DNA of 64,000 nucleotides, from contig DATFYA010000060.1 in the NCBI GenBank assembly GCA_035315345.1, positions 1 to 64,000 on the forward strand, in the 5' to 3' direction. The notes under the pieces are model-generated. The model searched no databases. It was not told the DNA's origin and worked only from the letters and a program-made list of their open reading frames with translations. Both the position numbers and the translations under genes were made by a program. The number at the start of each line of letters is the position of its first letter. Within the stretch, counting starts at the first letter, position 1. This document shows positions 8,510 through 16,947 of this stretch, piece by piece. This DNA is from Candidatus Methylomirabilota bacterium (lineage in GTDB: Bacteria; Methylomirabilota; Methylomirabilia; Rokubacteriales; CSP1-6).

Positions 8510-9214
8510 ATGCCGCCGGTGCTCGAGGTTCGGGAGGCGGTCAAGCGATTCGGCGGCGTGGCCGCGGTCAACCGCGTGTCGCTCTCGCTCGAGCCGGGCC
8601 GGGTCTACGGGCTCATCGGCCCCAACGGCTCGGGCAAGACCACGCTGTTCAACTGCATCACCGGCGTGGATCGGGTCGACGAGGGCGAGATCTGGTTCAA
8701 GGGCCGCCGCATCGACCGGCTCAAGCCGCACCGGATCTTCCACCTCGGGATGGGGCGCACCTTCCAGGTGATCCGCGTGTTCCCCGAGCTGACCGCGCTG
8801 GAGAACCTCCTGGTCGTCACCACGAGCGGCTACGAGGAGGCGCGCCGCCGCGCCCGCGACCTGCTCGGGCTGGTGAAGCTCGAGCGGCTCGCCGACGAGT
8901 TCGCGGGCAATCTCTCGTACGGGCAGCAGAAGCTCGTGGAGCTCGCCCGGGTGCTCATGACCGATCCCGATCTGATCCTGCTCGACGAGCCGGCGGCCGG
9001 GGTCAACCGCACCCTGCTCAATGAATTGCTCGACGCGGTCCGGCGGCTGCGCGACCAGGGCAAGACCGTGCTGCTGGTCGAGCACGACATGAAGGTCGTG
9101 ATGGGCCTCTGCGAGACGGTGTTCGTGCTCGATCACGGCGAGAAGCTGGCCGAGGGGGCGCCCGGCGTCATCCAGGCCGACGAGCGGGTCATTGAGGCCT
9201 ATTTCGGCCGCTAG
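8510..9214 (+). CDS. livG: Branched-chain-type ABC transporter ATPase LivG (cluster 1)
   Basis: A 234-residue ABC ATPase. It has Walker A GPNGSGKTT, a Q-loop in GRTFQVIRVFPELTALEN, signature NLSYGQQKLVELARV (LSYGQ instead of LSGGQ, as is usual for LivG), Walker B LILLDEPAAGV and the H-loop VEHDMKVVMGL. It powers import through LivHM. The 3' end overlaps, by 23 bases, a membrane-protein gene that separates it from its partner LivF, an unusual arrangement for a liv operon. Confidence 0.92.
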   Translation: MPPVLEVREAVKRFGGVAAVNRVSLSLEPGRVYGLIGPNGSGKTTLFNCITGVDRVDEGEIWFKGRRIDRLKPHRIFHLGMGRTFQVIRVFPELTALENLLVVTTSGYEEARRRARDLLGLVKLERLADEFAGNLSYGQQKLVELARVLMTDPDLILLDEPAAGVNRTLLNELLDAVRRLRDQGKTVLLVEHDMKVVMGLCETVFVLDHGEKLAEGAPGVIQADERVIEAYFGR

Positions 9215-10673
9215 CGCGCTGGTGCTCGCGTACCTGCTCTGGGCCTCGCGCGGCTGGCCGCTGATCCACGACGCGCCCCTCATGCACTACATCGCCTGGC
9301 TGATCGATCAGGGCGGCGTGCCGTACCGCGACGCGTTCGACATGAACCTGCCCGGCGTCTACCTGCTGCACATGGCCGTGCTGCGCGTCGGGGGAGCGGG
9401 CGACGTGGCGTGGCGGCTGTTCGATCTGGGCTGGCTCGCCGTCACCTGCGGTGTGCTCGCGGTCTACTGCCGCCGCATCGGCGAGGGCTGGGGGCCCGCG
9501 GCCGCGGCGCTGCTGTTCGCGGTCTACCACCTGAGCGGCGGCGCCTGGCATGCGGGGCAGCGCGACTACCTGCTCTGCCTCTTCCTCCTGCTCGGCGCCT
9601 GGGGCGTCGCGCGCGGCACGGAGCAGCCCGGGCCTGGCGCCTTCGCCTGGGGCGGCCTCGCCCTCGGCGCGGCCATGACCATCAAGCCGCACGCCGCGCT
9701 CTACTGGATCGTTTGCGCCGCGGTCGCCGCGCGCGATCGATCGCGCGCGGTCTCGCCCTGGCGGGCCGCCGGGCTCGTGCTCGCCGCCGGGCTCGTGGTG
9801 CCGGCCGCGGTCTTCGGCTGGCTGGCCTGGCGGGGCGGGCTCCGGCCGTTCCTCGATCTCTTCGGCGGGTACGTCGTTCCCCTCTACAGTCATGTGGGCC
9901 GAGTGTCGCCGTGGCCGGCGATCGGGCAGCATCTCTATGGTCGTCGCCTGATCGCTCTGTTCGGCCTGCTCGTCGTGCTGGCCCTGCTCGCGCCGATGCC
10001 GCGGGAGCCGGCCGCCAAGGGGTTGGCGCTCGGCGGCGTGCTGTACGGTCTCGTCCACTTCGTGGCTCAGGGCAAGGGGTGGGAGTACCAGCTCTATCCG
10101 TTGGCCGCCTTCTGCTGTGCCCTGGCTCCCGCGGCGGTGGTGTCCGCTCGCCGCGCCCGGTGGTCGCGGCTGCTCGACCTCTTCGGGGCCCGTCGCCCTC
10201 TGGGCCTCGCGGCGTGGGCCCTGCTCGTGACCGTGCTCGGAACCAAAGCGGTGAAGATGTCCGCCACAGATGGGATCACCGAGAAGGCCGACCGGGTCGC
10301 GGCCATCACGCGCGACCTGCAGCCGCTGGCTCCGCTCGGCGCCACCGTACAGGTCATGGACACCACCGCGGGCGGCATCCATGCGCTGCTGCGGCTGCAC
10401 CTGCGGCAGCCCACGCGCTTCATCTATGACTTCCCGTTCTTCCACGACGTCGGCGACCCTCGCATCGAGGCGCTGCGCGCCGAGCTCATCGACGGGCTCC
10501 TGGCCGGCCGCCCGGCCGCCATCGTCGTCCTGGAGGAAAGCTGGCCCGACCCGGACCGTGGCTACGGCCGGCTCGAGACGTTTCCGCGCCTCCAGGAGTA
10601 TCTGGAGCGCGCCTACGAGCCGCCGCTCGAGGGCCCGGGATACCGGATCTATGCGAAGCGAAGCGATTCGTAG
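9192..10673 (+). CDS. Multi-spanning membrane protein, GT-C/GT39-like glycosyltransferase candidate
   Basis: A 493-residue protein with about ten hydrophobic segments, read from a TTG inside the end of livG; GTG 9222 is an alternative start. Near the N-terminus GWPLIHDAPLMHYIAWLI followed by VPYRDAFDMNLPGVYLLHM resembles the acidic first loop of PMT/GT39-type enzymes that use lipid-linked sugars. The C-terminal about 150 residues (ITRDLQPLAPLGATVQVMD, then RFIYDFPFFHDV) look soluble, as in that superfamily. It overlaps the methyltransferase downstream by 23 bases. It is not a transporter part, so its position within the liv cluster is odd. Substrate unknown. Confidence 0.6.
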   Translation: MRPISAASALVLAYLLWASRGWPLIHDAPLMHYIAWLIDQGGVPYRDAFDMNLPGVYLLHMAVLRVGGAGDVAWRLFDLGWLAVTCGVLAVYCRRIGEGWGPAAAALLFAVYHLSGGAWHAGQRDYLLCLFLLLGAWGVARGTEQPGPGAFAWGGLALGAAMTIKPHAALYWIVCAAVAARDRSRAVSPWRAAGLVLAAGLVVPAAVFGWLAWRGGLRPFLDLFGGYVVPLYSHVGRVSPWPAIGQHLYGRRLIALFGLLVVLALLAPMPREPAAKGLALGGVLYGLVHFVAQGKGWEYQLYPLAAFCCALAPAAVVSARRARWSRLLDLFGARRPLGLAAWALLVTVLGTKAVKMSATDGITEKADRVAAITRDLQPLAPLGATVQVMDTTAGGIHALLRLHLRQPTRFIYDFPFFHDVGDPRIEALRAELIDGLLAGRPAAIVVLEESWPDPDRGYGRLETFPRLQEYLERAYEPPLEGPGYRIYAKRSDS

Positions 10674-11298
10674 CGTCATCCGCGCGTACGACGACCCGAT
10701 CGTGCGGGCGTACTGCTGGGGCCGCTTCTGGATCCTGCGCCAGCGCTTCCTCGACGAGATCGGGCAGTACCTGCCGCCCCGCGGCCGCGTGCTGGACCTG
10801 GGCTGCGGCTTCGGCCTGTTCTCCCTCTACTACGCGACGGCGCGCCCGGCGCTCAGCGTGGAGGGCTTCGACCGCAACCCGCGTCGCATCGCGATGGCGC
10901 GCGCGGCCGCGGCACGGCTCGGCCTGCCCAACGTGCGCTACGAGGTCGGCGACGTGATGGACTTCCGCGGCGGCGAGCGGTTCGACGCCGCCTACATGCT
11001 CGACATCGTGCACCACATCCCGCCGCACGCGGTGCGCCCCCTCGTGGAGCGCGTGGCCCGCACGCTGCCGGAGGGCGGCCGGCTCCTCGTGAAGGACGTC
11101 GACCGGCATCCGGCCTACAAGCGCTGGTTCACCCTCGCGCTCGACAAGGTGATGGACCCGGCGGCGCCCGTCCGCTACTGGGGCACCGAGGAACTGCAGA
11201 ATCTGCTCGAGGAGGTCGGCTTCGACGTGCACCGACACCTGATGGTGGACGTGCTGCCGTATCCCCACGTGCTCTACATCGCCCGGCGGCGCGCGTGA
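10651..11298 (+). CDS. Class I SAM-dependent methyltransferase
   Basis: A 215-residue protein. Motif I is RVLDLGCGFGLFSLYYAT, the acidic end of strand 2 is VEGFDRNPRRIAMA, and motif IV is FDAAYMLDIVHHIPPHAV, all as in the Methyltransf_11/25 group. Family knowledge says it methylates a small molecule or a lipid/glycan; the acceptor is not evident. The ATG lies inside the end of the preceding membrane-protein gene and the stop overlaps LivF by 4 bases, so it is locked into the same transcript. With its upstream neighbour it could form a sugar or lipid modification pair, which is inference. Confidence 0.8.
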   Translation: MRSEAIRSVIRAYDDPIVRAYCWGRFWILRQRFLDEIGQYLPPRGRVLDLGCGFGLFSLYYATARPALSVEGFDRNPRRIAMARAAAARLGLPNVRYEVGDVMDFRGGERFDAAYMLDIVHHIPPHAVRPLVERVARTLPEGGRLLVKDVDRHPAYKRWFTLALDKVMDPAAPVRYWGTEELQNLLEEVGFDVHRHLMVDVLPYPHVLYIARRRA

Positions 11299-12023
11299 CC
11301 GGCGACGCCGGACCGGTCCTGCTGCGTGCCGAGGCCATCACCGCGGGCTACGGCAAGATGGCCATCCTCCACGACGTGACGCTGGAGGTGCGGACCGGCG
11401 AGATGGTGAGCGTGATCGGCCCCAACGGCGCCGGCAAGTCCACCGCGTTCAAGACCATCGTGGGGTTCCTCCGGCCCACCCACGGCCGGGTGCGCTTCGA
11501 CGGCCAGGATATCACCGGGCTGAGGCCCGATCAGGTGCTGCACCGCGGCCTGGCCTACGTGCCCCAGGGTCGCATCGTGTTCCCGCAGATGACGGTGCTG
11601 GAGAATCTCGAGATGGGCGCCTACATCGAGCGCGACGCCGGCCGCATCCGCCACGCGCTCGACCGCGTCTACACCTTGTTCCCGATCCTGGCCCAGCGCC
11701 GGGGCCAGAAGGCCGGCACGATGTCCGGGGGCGAGCAGCAGATGGTGGCGATCGCGCGCGCGCTCATGACCACCCCGAAGCTGATCCTGCTCGACGAGCC
11801 GTCGCTCGGGCTGGCTCCGAAGTTCGTCTCGCTGATCTTCGACAAGCTGAGCGACATGCGGCGCGCCGGCTTCACCTTGATGGTGGTGGAGCAGAATGCG
11901 GCCCGGGCGCTGGCGGTGGCCGACCGCGGGTACGTCCTCGAGCTGGGCCGCAATCGGTTCGAGGGCGGAGGCCAGACGCTCCTGCAGGACCCGGAGGTCA
12001 AGCGCCTCTACCTGGGCGGCTGA
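11295..12023 (+). CDS. livF: Branched-chain-type ABC transporter ATPase LivF (cluster 1)
   Basis: A 242-residue ABC ATPase starting at a GTG that overlaps the methyltransferase stop. Walker A is GPNGAGKSTAFK, the Q-loop AYVPQGRIVFPQMTVLEN is typical of LivF, the signature is MSGGEQQMVAIARALM and Walker B LILLDEPSLGLAP. It pairs with LivG to form the ATPase dimer of importer 1. It is the last gene of the cluster. Confidence 0.92.
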   Translation: MTGDAGPVLLRAEAITAGYGKMAILHDVTLEVRTGEMVSVIGPNGAGKSTAFKTIVGFLRPTHGRVRFDGQDITGLRPDQVLHRGLAYVPQGRIVFPQMTVLENLEMGAYIERDAGRIRHALDRVYTLFPILAQRRGQKAGTMSGGEQQMVAIARALMTTPKLILLDEPSLGLAPKFVSLIFDKLSDMRRAGFTLMVVEQNAARALAVADRGYVLELGRNRFEGGGQTLLQDPEVKRLYLGG

Positions 12024-12076
12024 CCGTCATTTCGGTCTAGGCTTTCCGCGGGTTTTTGAGTATATTCGGAAAGCTC

Positions 12077-13132
12077 ATGCGTACGACTCGACCTGCCGTC
12101 TTCGGTAGTGCGGCCATCGCGGCCGTCCTGATCGGAATCCTCATCGGCTTTCCCCTATCCGCGGCCAAGTCCGCGACCGCGCCCGCCTCGGGCCAGAAGG
12201 CCGCGTCGGGACACGGGGCCGCGGGTGGCGTCGATCCGCGCGTCATCGACCGGGGCAAGGCTCTCTTCGGTCAGTACTGCGCCAACTGCCACGGCGATGA
12301 CGCCAAGGGCGACGGCATCGCCGGACAGAATCTGCCGATCAAGCCCCAGAACCTGACCGAGGGACGGATCGTCAATGCGCTGCCGGATCATTTCCTGCAC
12401 AGCGTGATCGCCCACGGCGGGCAGGCGGTCGGGCTCTCGCCGCTGATGCCGAATTTCACCCCGTATCTGTCCGACTATCAGATCAACGAGGTGATCGCGT
12501 ACGTTCGGACCCTCGCGGATCCGCCGTACGATCCGACCAAGGTGCTGCCGGTGGCCACCACCCGGCAGGGCCCGGTGCAGCCGATCTTCTTCAGCCACGT
12601 CATCCACGCGGGCTCCTACCAGATCGCCTGCCAGTACTGCCACGCCAACGCGCGCCGCGGGCCGTCCGCGGGTGTGCCGTCGGTCGAGCGCTGCATGGGA
12701 TGCCACAAGATCGTGGCCGCCGAGGGCAATCCCGAGGTGCAGAAGCTCCACGGCTACTGGGAGCGGAAGGAGCCCATTCCGTGGGTCCGCATCTTCAAGA
12801 TCCCGGAGCACGCTCAGTTCCCGCACAAGCCGCACGTGCAGGCGGGCGTGCAGTGCCAGACCTGCCACGGCCGGATCGAGGCCATGGAGCGGGTGCACGC
12901 CGAGACCGGGCAGAACATCGTCAACGACCTGAAGAATCTCGCCCTGCTCCCGGTCGCGCCGCCGAAGCTCACCATGGGCTGGTGCGTGGAGTGCCACCGC
13001 AACGTCAACGCCAAGGGCGTGCAGGGCGTGCAGACCGCCGCGGACGCGCCCATTCCGTCGGTGCACGCGCCGGCGGGCAGCGAGAGCGAGCGCCGCAACG
13101 CCCCGCTCGAGTGCGTGACCTGCCACCACTAG
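12077..13132 (+). CDS. Hexaheme cytochrome: N-terminal monoheme cytochrome c fused to ActA-like pentaheme domain
   Basis: A 351-residue protein starting at ATG 12077 (TTG 12056 is in frame upstream). An N-terminal signal anchor is visible around residues 8-30. Six CxxCH heme sites follow: residues 68 (CANCH, in a normal cytochrome c domain with a distal-side Met candidate in LSPLMPNF), 185 (CQYCH), 206 (CMGCH), 260 (CQTCH), 303 (CVECH) and 346 (CVTCHH). The last five with FFSHVIHAG, FPHKPHVQAGVQCQTCHG and LTMGWCVECHR strongly resemble the ActA pentaheme subunit of Alternative Complex III, a quinol:cytochrome c oxidoreductase. No ActB, C, D or F gene is adjacent. The protein would sit on the periplasmic face and shuttle electrons; the fusion reading is solid, the complex assignment is inference. 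Confidence 0.85.
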   Translation: MRTTRPAVFGSAAIAAVLIGILIGFPLSAAKSATAPASGQKAASGHGAAGGVDPRVIDRGKALFGQYCANCHGDDAKGDGIAGQNLPIKPQNLTEGRIVNALPDHFLHSVIAHGGQAVGLSPLMPNFTPYLSDYQINEVIAYVRTLADPPYDPTKVLPVATTRQGPVQPIFFSHVIHAGSYQIACQYCHANARRGPSAGVPSVERCMGCHKIVAAEGNPEVQKLHGYWERKEPIPWVRIFKIPEHAQFPHKPHVQAGVQCQTCHGRIEAMERVHAETGQNIVNDLKNLALLPVAPPKLTMGWCVECHRNVNAKGVQGVQTAADAPIPSVHAPAGSESERRNAPLECVTCHH

Positions 13133-13145
13133 CCTGACCGTTTCT

Positions 13146-13165
13146 CCTCTCCCGCGAGGGAGAGG
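13146..13165. terminator. Short palindrome after the cytochrome gene (REP-like core)
   Basis: An 8-bp stem CCTCTCCC / GGGAGAGG with loop GCGA lies between the cytochrome stop and the CPBP start. There is no T-run. The stem sequence matches the core of the longer palindromes at 33934 and 61411, so it may be a degenerate repeat copy rather than a true terminator. Confidence 0.4.
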
Positions 13166-13174
13166 CGCCGAGAG

Positions 13175-13957
13175 ATGCGCCCGGTCTGGACCGCCCTCCT
13201 CGTCTACCTCGTCGCGGTGGTGACCGTGCTGGGCCTGCAGCTCGCCGCGGTGACCGCGCTCGTCGGCTGGCGCGGCTCGATCGAGGTGGAGCGCGATGCG
13301 CTGGTCACCCTGCTGGCCGGGGTGCCCGCCTCGTCGCTGGCCCTGATCGCCATCGCGTTCGTGGCCGGCGGCCGTCCGTCGAGCCTCACCCTGCGCCTCC
13401 GCCGCGGGAGGATCGTCGGCCGAGGCCTCGCGATCGTGGTGCTCGGTACCCTCGCGCTCAGCCAGGCGCTCGAGTCCCTCACCATCCTCCTCGGGGTGGG
13501 ACCGGGGCCCGCACTGGACTGGATCGCGCGGACCATGGCCGACGCGCCGCCGCTCGGCGTGCTGCTCGCGGTGCTGGTGGTCGGCCTGCTGGCCCCGATC
13601 GGCGAGGAGCTGTTCTTCCGCGGCTACCTGCAGACGCGGCTCCGGCGGGCATGGAGCCCGGGCCCGGCGATCGTGGTCACCGCGCTGGCGTTCGGGGTGA
13701 TCCACGGCGAGCCGGTCCATGGCGTGCTCGCCTTCGCGCTGGGACTCTACCTGGGTCTGCTGACCGAGCGCGCCGAGAGCGTGGTGCCCGCGATCATCTG
13801 CCACGCCGCGAACAACTCGGTCTCGGTGGTGCTGTCGGCGTGGGTGGGCTCACCGGAGAGCGGCGGCGTAAACGCGGCGATCCTCGTGGCGAGCGCCCCG
13901 GTCGTGGCAGTCGCGATCTGGTGGATGACCCGCGTACCGCGGTCGCGGCCGGTCTGA
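13175..13957 (+). CDS. CPBP-family intramembrane metalloprotease (CAAX-protease/Abi-like)
   Basis: A 260-residue, about eight-helix membrane protein. The family motif set is present: PIGEELFFRGYLQTRL (EExxxR), AFGVIHGEPVHGVLAF (second His motif) and AIICHAANNSVSVVL (His-containing third motif). CPBP proteins are Rce1-like glutamic intramembrane proteases; in bacteria roles include peptide maturation, immunity to bacteriocins and sensing. No peptide-precursor gene is seen beside it, so the substrate is unknown. It starts 42 bases after the cytochrome gene, separated by a small palindrome. Confidence 0.88.
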   Translation: MRPVWTALLVYLVAVVTVLGLQLAAVTALVGWRGSIEVERDALVTLLAGVPASSLALIAIAFVAGGRPSSLTLRLRRGRIVGRGLAIVVLGTLALSQALESLTILLGVGPGPALDWIARTMADAPPLGVLLAVLVVGLLAPIGEELFFRGYLQTRLRRAWSPGPAIVVTALAFGVIHGEPVHGVLAFALGLYLGLLTERAESVVPAIICHAANNSVSVVLSAWVGSPESGGVNAAILVASAPVVAVAIWWMTRVPRSRPV

Positions 13958-13991
13958 CGTCCGAGCGTGTCCGGAGTGGGTCTCCGTTCCA

Positions 13992-14010
13992 GCGCGGGCT
14001 TCGCCCGCGC
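13992..14010. terminator. Hairpin GCGCGGGC-TTC-GCCCGCGC between convergent genes
   Basis: A perfect 8-bp stem with a 3-base loop sits between the stops of the CPBP gene and the convergent MmgE/PrpD gene. It lacks a T-run but is followed 25 bases on by a second hairpin; together they probably insulate the two transcripts. Confidence 0.5.
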
Positions 14011-14035
14011 AATCTTGCTCCTGGGGGAGGCTCGG

Positions 14036-14056
14036 AGGGGGCCGTCTAGGCCCCCT
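14036..14056. terminator. Second hairpin of the convergent junction
   Basis: An 8-bp stem AGGGGGCC / GGCCCCCT with loop GTCTA, followed after a few bases by a short T-run (ATTTTAG) on the plus strand. It lies 9 bases beyond the MmgE/PrpD stop and is a reasonable bidirectional terminator. Confidence 0.5.
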
Positions 14057-14064
14057 TCGACATT

Positions 14065-15426
14065 TTAGCGTCCGGAGTCGAGGATCGCGGTCAGGCTCCG
14101 CAGGTCGGGGCACATGTCGAGCGACTCGACCATCTGCCGCACGGCGTCCGCCCGATCCGCCGGCAAGACCAGTCCCGCGCACTCGCGGAACTTCTCGCGC
14201 AGCGCCTCGATCGGCAGCGGATTCTCGGGATGGCCGGGCACCGGACGCGGCCCCACGGTGGCGGTGCGGCCGTCCGCGCAGCGGACCGTGACGCGCGTCC
14301 ACATGTGGCGCTCGAGGTCGGTCGGGATGTCCGGGTCCACGGTCACGCGCACGCGCTCCATGAGCCGCCGGATCGCGGGGTCCTGCACGCGATCGTCCTG
14401 GAAGGTGGTGATGCCGACGCGTCCGTCGGTCAGCGCGGCCGCCGCGGAGAACTGCGCCGAGAATTTCCCCTCGAGCCCGGTGCGGGGGCGCGCGTGGATG
14501 AGGATGCGCGGGACGCCCGCGGCCACTCCGACCGTCACCTCCTCGATCTCCTCCGGCCGCACGCCGTGCGTCCGCCGGATCTCCAGCGTGGAGTCGATGA
14601 TCGAGTGCGTGCAGGCGCACGAGGGATACGGCTTGACCGCGACGCCGGTGGTCAGGATCTTCCACGGCGCGCCGAGGGTGGCCAGCGGCTCGAGCGCGCG
14701 CTTGCCCGCGCCGAGCACGTTGAAGAAGCCCTGCGGCCCTTCGAGCGCGTGCTCCGACGCGGTCCAGCCCCCGCGCGCCAGGAGGGCCGAGAGCACGCCG
14801 CTGCGGGCCGCGTGCCCGGCGTGGAACGGCTTGGTCATGGTGCCGAAGTTCTCCTTCAGGCCCGAGGACTGCGAGGCGGCCACCGCGAGCGCATGACGGG
14901 TCTGCGCGCCGTCGAGGCCGAGCAGCCGCGCCGCCGCCGCCGCCGCGCCCAGCGTGCCGAGCGTACAGGTGGCGTGCCAGCCGTGCTCGTAGTGCGCGGG
15001 GTTGATGACCTCGGCGAGCGTGGTCTCCGCCTCGAAGCCGAGGAGGAAGGCGTGCACCACCGCGCGTCCGTCGGCCAGCGCCAGCTCGCCCGCGGCGAGG
15101 GCGGCGGCCAGGACCGGCGCGGAGGGATGCCCCATCAGGGCGAAGTTGGTGTCGTCGAAGTCGAGCGCGTGGGCGGCGGTCCCATTGCAGAGGGCGGCCC
15201 AGACCGCGCCGGTCCGACGGCCCGTGCCCACCACCGTGCAGAGCGGCAGGCCGCCCTCGGCCTGGGCCACCTGCTGGAGAATGCGCGACGCCGGCTCGAT
15301 CGAGCCGGCCAGCATGACGCCGAGGCAGTCCAGGATCGCCCGGCGCGCGGCGTCGATCGCCGCCTCCGGGCAATCGTCCGCGCGATGCTTGGTCACGAAG
15401 TCGGCGAGCAGCGTGGTGGCGTTCAT
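14065..15426 (-). CDS. MmgE/PrpD family protein (2-methylcitrate dehydratase-like)
   Basis: A 453-residue protein, the usual length of the family. Motifs include RRAILDCLGVMLAGSIEPAS, GTGRRTGAVWAALCNGTAAH, ALDFDDTNFALMGHPSAPVL and the late KPYPSCACTHSIIDS. The ATG at 15426 matches the family N-terminus; the longer frame upstream runs into the next gene's leader. Characterised members dehydrate 2-methylcitrate in propionate catabolism or act on cis-aconitate (itaconate synthesis), in the cytoplasm. No prpB/prpC neighbours are present, though a PEP-mutase/isocitrate-lyase-like gene lies 5.5 kb away, so the substrate remains open. Confidence 0.9.
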   Translation of the reverse strand: MNATTLLADFVTKHRADDCPEAAIDAARRAILDCLGVMLAGSIEPASRILQQVAQAEGGLPLCTVVGTGRRTGAVWAALCNGTAAHALDFDDTNFALMGHPSAPVLAAALAAGELALADGRAVVHAFLLGFEAETTLAEVINPAHYEHGWHATCTLGTLGAAAAAARLLGLDGAQTRHALAVAASQSSGLKENFGTMTKPFHAGHAARSGVLSALLARGGWTASEHALEGPQGFFNVLGAGKRALEPLATLGAPWKILTTGVAVKPYPSCACTHSIIDSTLEIRRTHGVRPEEIEEVTVGVAAGVPRILIHARPRTGLEGKFSAQFSAAAALTDGRVGITTFQDDRVQDPAIRRLMERVRVTVDPDIPTDLERHMWTRVTVRCADGRTATVGPRPVPGHPENPLPIEALREKFRECAGLVLPADRADAVRQMVESLDMCPDLRSLTAILDSGR

Positions 15427-15520
15427 GTCCGGGAGCCTATCACACCGGAGGAAGGCCCGACCCGGCGTGGCCGATCGCCTCGCGCGCCCGCGCGGAGGCA
15501 GGTATGATCGGATCCTCGCG

Positions 15521-16852
15521 ATGCGCCGGCTGGCCTGGCTCCTCACCGTCACCGCACTGGTCCTGACTCCCGCTTCCGCGCGGGCCCAGCTGTTCGTCGC
15601 GGCCCGTCCCGATCCGCCGTTCACCATCGGTCCGCTCGCGATCCGGGCCACCGTGCGCGAGGGCACCGGGCCGGTCCCGGTCGTGGTCGCCTTCAGCCTG
15701 CAGCCGTCGCCGGATCAGAAGTCGGTGGACCCGGGGCAGGACCTCTATCTGCTCTGGCCCGGCGAGGTGGTGAACGCGATACCCGGCCAGAAGCCCGACG
15801 CGGCGCTGGCCCGCTACGTCACCGACCGCGGCTTCGATATCACCGCGGAGGGGCGCGTCGCGCTCGCCGCGCGCAACCTGAGCGACGAGGGACGGCTCGA
15901 GCCGCAGGCCGGCGGTGCGCCCTTCGTGACGTTCGTGCAGACCGGCGCCCTCGGCCTGAGCCCGCCCGCCACCTTCATCCGCATCCCGTGGACGCCGCGG
16001 CTCATCGACCGCAGCTGGCTCATCGAGCTGACGATGGACACCGCCGGGCTCGTCAAGCCGCAGAAGGTGGGCTGGGCGGAGCGGCTCGTCCGCGGCGTGC
16101 ACTACCGGATCGCGATCGGCTTTCACGAGGTGCGGGACCGCCCGCTCTTCCCGATGTACTTCGCCCATCGCGATCGCGTGGTGCACCTGGCCGACGCGCC
16201 CGCCGAGCTGGTCGTGCAGTTCCCGCAGTCCGACCGCCTGAAGATCGACGAGGTCTATCCGCCGACGTCCATTCGACGGCTGAGCGAGACGCTCGAGTCC
16301 ACCGAGATCGTCTCGCTCTTCCTGGACCGCTCGGACGGGCTCACCCCGCAGCAGCTGGCCGTGCAGTTCGGCTACTTCTCGCGCACCCAGACCGCGCTGC
16401 TGGTGGCCGCGCCGCTCGTGCTGCTGGCCCTGGGGCAGGCGATGGGCCCGCTGCTGGGACGCGGCCTCGCGCGCGCGATCGGGGTGGCGGCCGCGCGGGT
16501 GCAGCTCGGCGGCTGGCGACCCGGCGGGCGCCGGCGCGAGCAGGGCGTCATCCTCCCGCGCGAGGTGCTCGCGCGCATCAAGCCCGGCACCACCACCCAG
16601 GCGGAAGTGCTGCGCCTGTGCGGCGCGGAGGTGGAGCGGCAGGAGCGGCTGCAGGACTCGGCCCGGACCACGCTCATCTACCGCGGGCGGCGGCTCGTGC
16701 CGGAGGCGCGCCGTATTCTCGGATGGCTCACCACGGTGCGCCGCTGGGAGGTCGAGCGTCACGAAGTCCGGATCGAGCTCGAGGATGACCTCGTCCGCGA
16801 CGTGCAGGCCGAGGTGCGGCGCTATCGGCTGGGACCGGAAGAGCCGCGCTGA
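15521..16852 (+). CDS. Secreted/anchored protein of unknown function with SmpA/BamE-like C-terminal segment
   Basis: A 443-residue protein not recognised as a named family. A signal peptide is clear (RRLAWLLTVTALVLTPASARA), followed by a large beta-rich, Pro-containing region of about 260 residues. A single hydrophobic helix (TALLVAAPLVLLALGQAMG) lies near residue 290. After it, IKPGTTTQAEVLRLCGAEVE resembles the SmpA/OmlA (BamE-fold) repeat used in envelope proteins. This suggests a periplasmic domain, one membrane helix and a small C-terminal domain. A TATGAT box lies 12 bases before the ATG. It is followed by the large cyclase gene, with a separate promoter between. Confidence 0.6.
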   Translation: MRRLAWLLTVTALVLTPASARAQLFVAARPDPPFTIGPLAIRATVREGTGPVPVVVAFSLQPSPDQKSVDPGQDLYLLWPGEVVNAIPGQKPDAALARYVTDRGFDITAEGRVALAARNLSDEGRLEPQAGGAPFVTFVQTGALGLSPPATFIRIPWTPRLIDRSWLIELTMDTAGLVKPQKVGWAERLVRGVHYRIAIGFHEVRDRPLFPMYFAHRDRVVHLADAPAELVVQFPQSDRLKIDEVYPPTSIRRLSETLESTEIVSLFLDRSDGLTPQQLAVQFGYFSRTQTALLVAAPLVLLALGQAMGPLLGRGLARAIGVAAARVQLGGWRPGGRRREQGVILPREVLARIKPGTTTQAEVLRLCGAEVERQERLQDSARTTLIYRGRRLVPEARRILGWLTTVRRWEVERHEVRIELEDDLVRDVQAEVRRYRLGPEEPR

Positions 16853-16877
16853 GCCATGGGAGCCGGCCGAGGGCCCC

Positions 16878-16906
16878 TTGACGCAAGTACCCGGAGACGC
16901 TACCCT
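16878..16906 (+). promoter_or_regulatory. Putative sigma70 promoter for the cyclase/AAA/TPR gene
   Basis: TTGACG (5 of 6) and TACCCT (3 of 6) are separated by exactly 17 bases, 41 bases before the GTG start and after the stop of the preceding gene. The weak -10 makes this only a moderate call. Confidence 0.45.
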
Positions 16907-16947
16907 GCCGCAACTATTCGTCCGGCGACCGCCCGAGGAGGGCCGAG

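Noticed and set aside
13965-14060. Possible small gene between the CPBP and MmgE/PrpD genes
   Set aside because: Only two hairpins are present and no start with a ribosome-binding site; better explained as a convergent terminator region.
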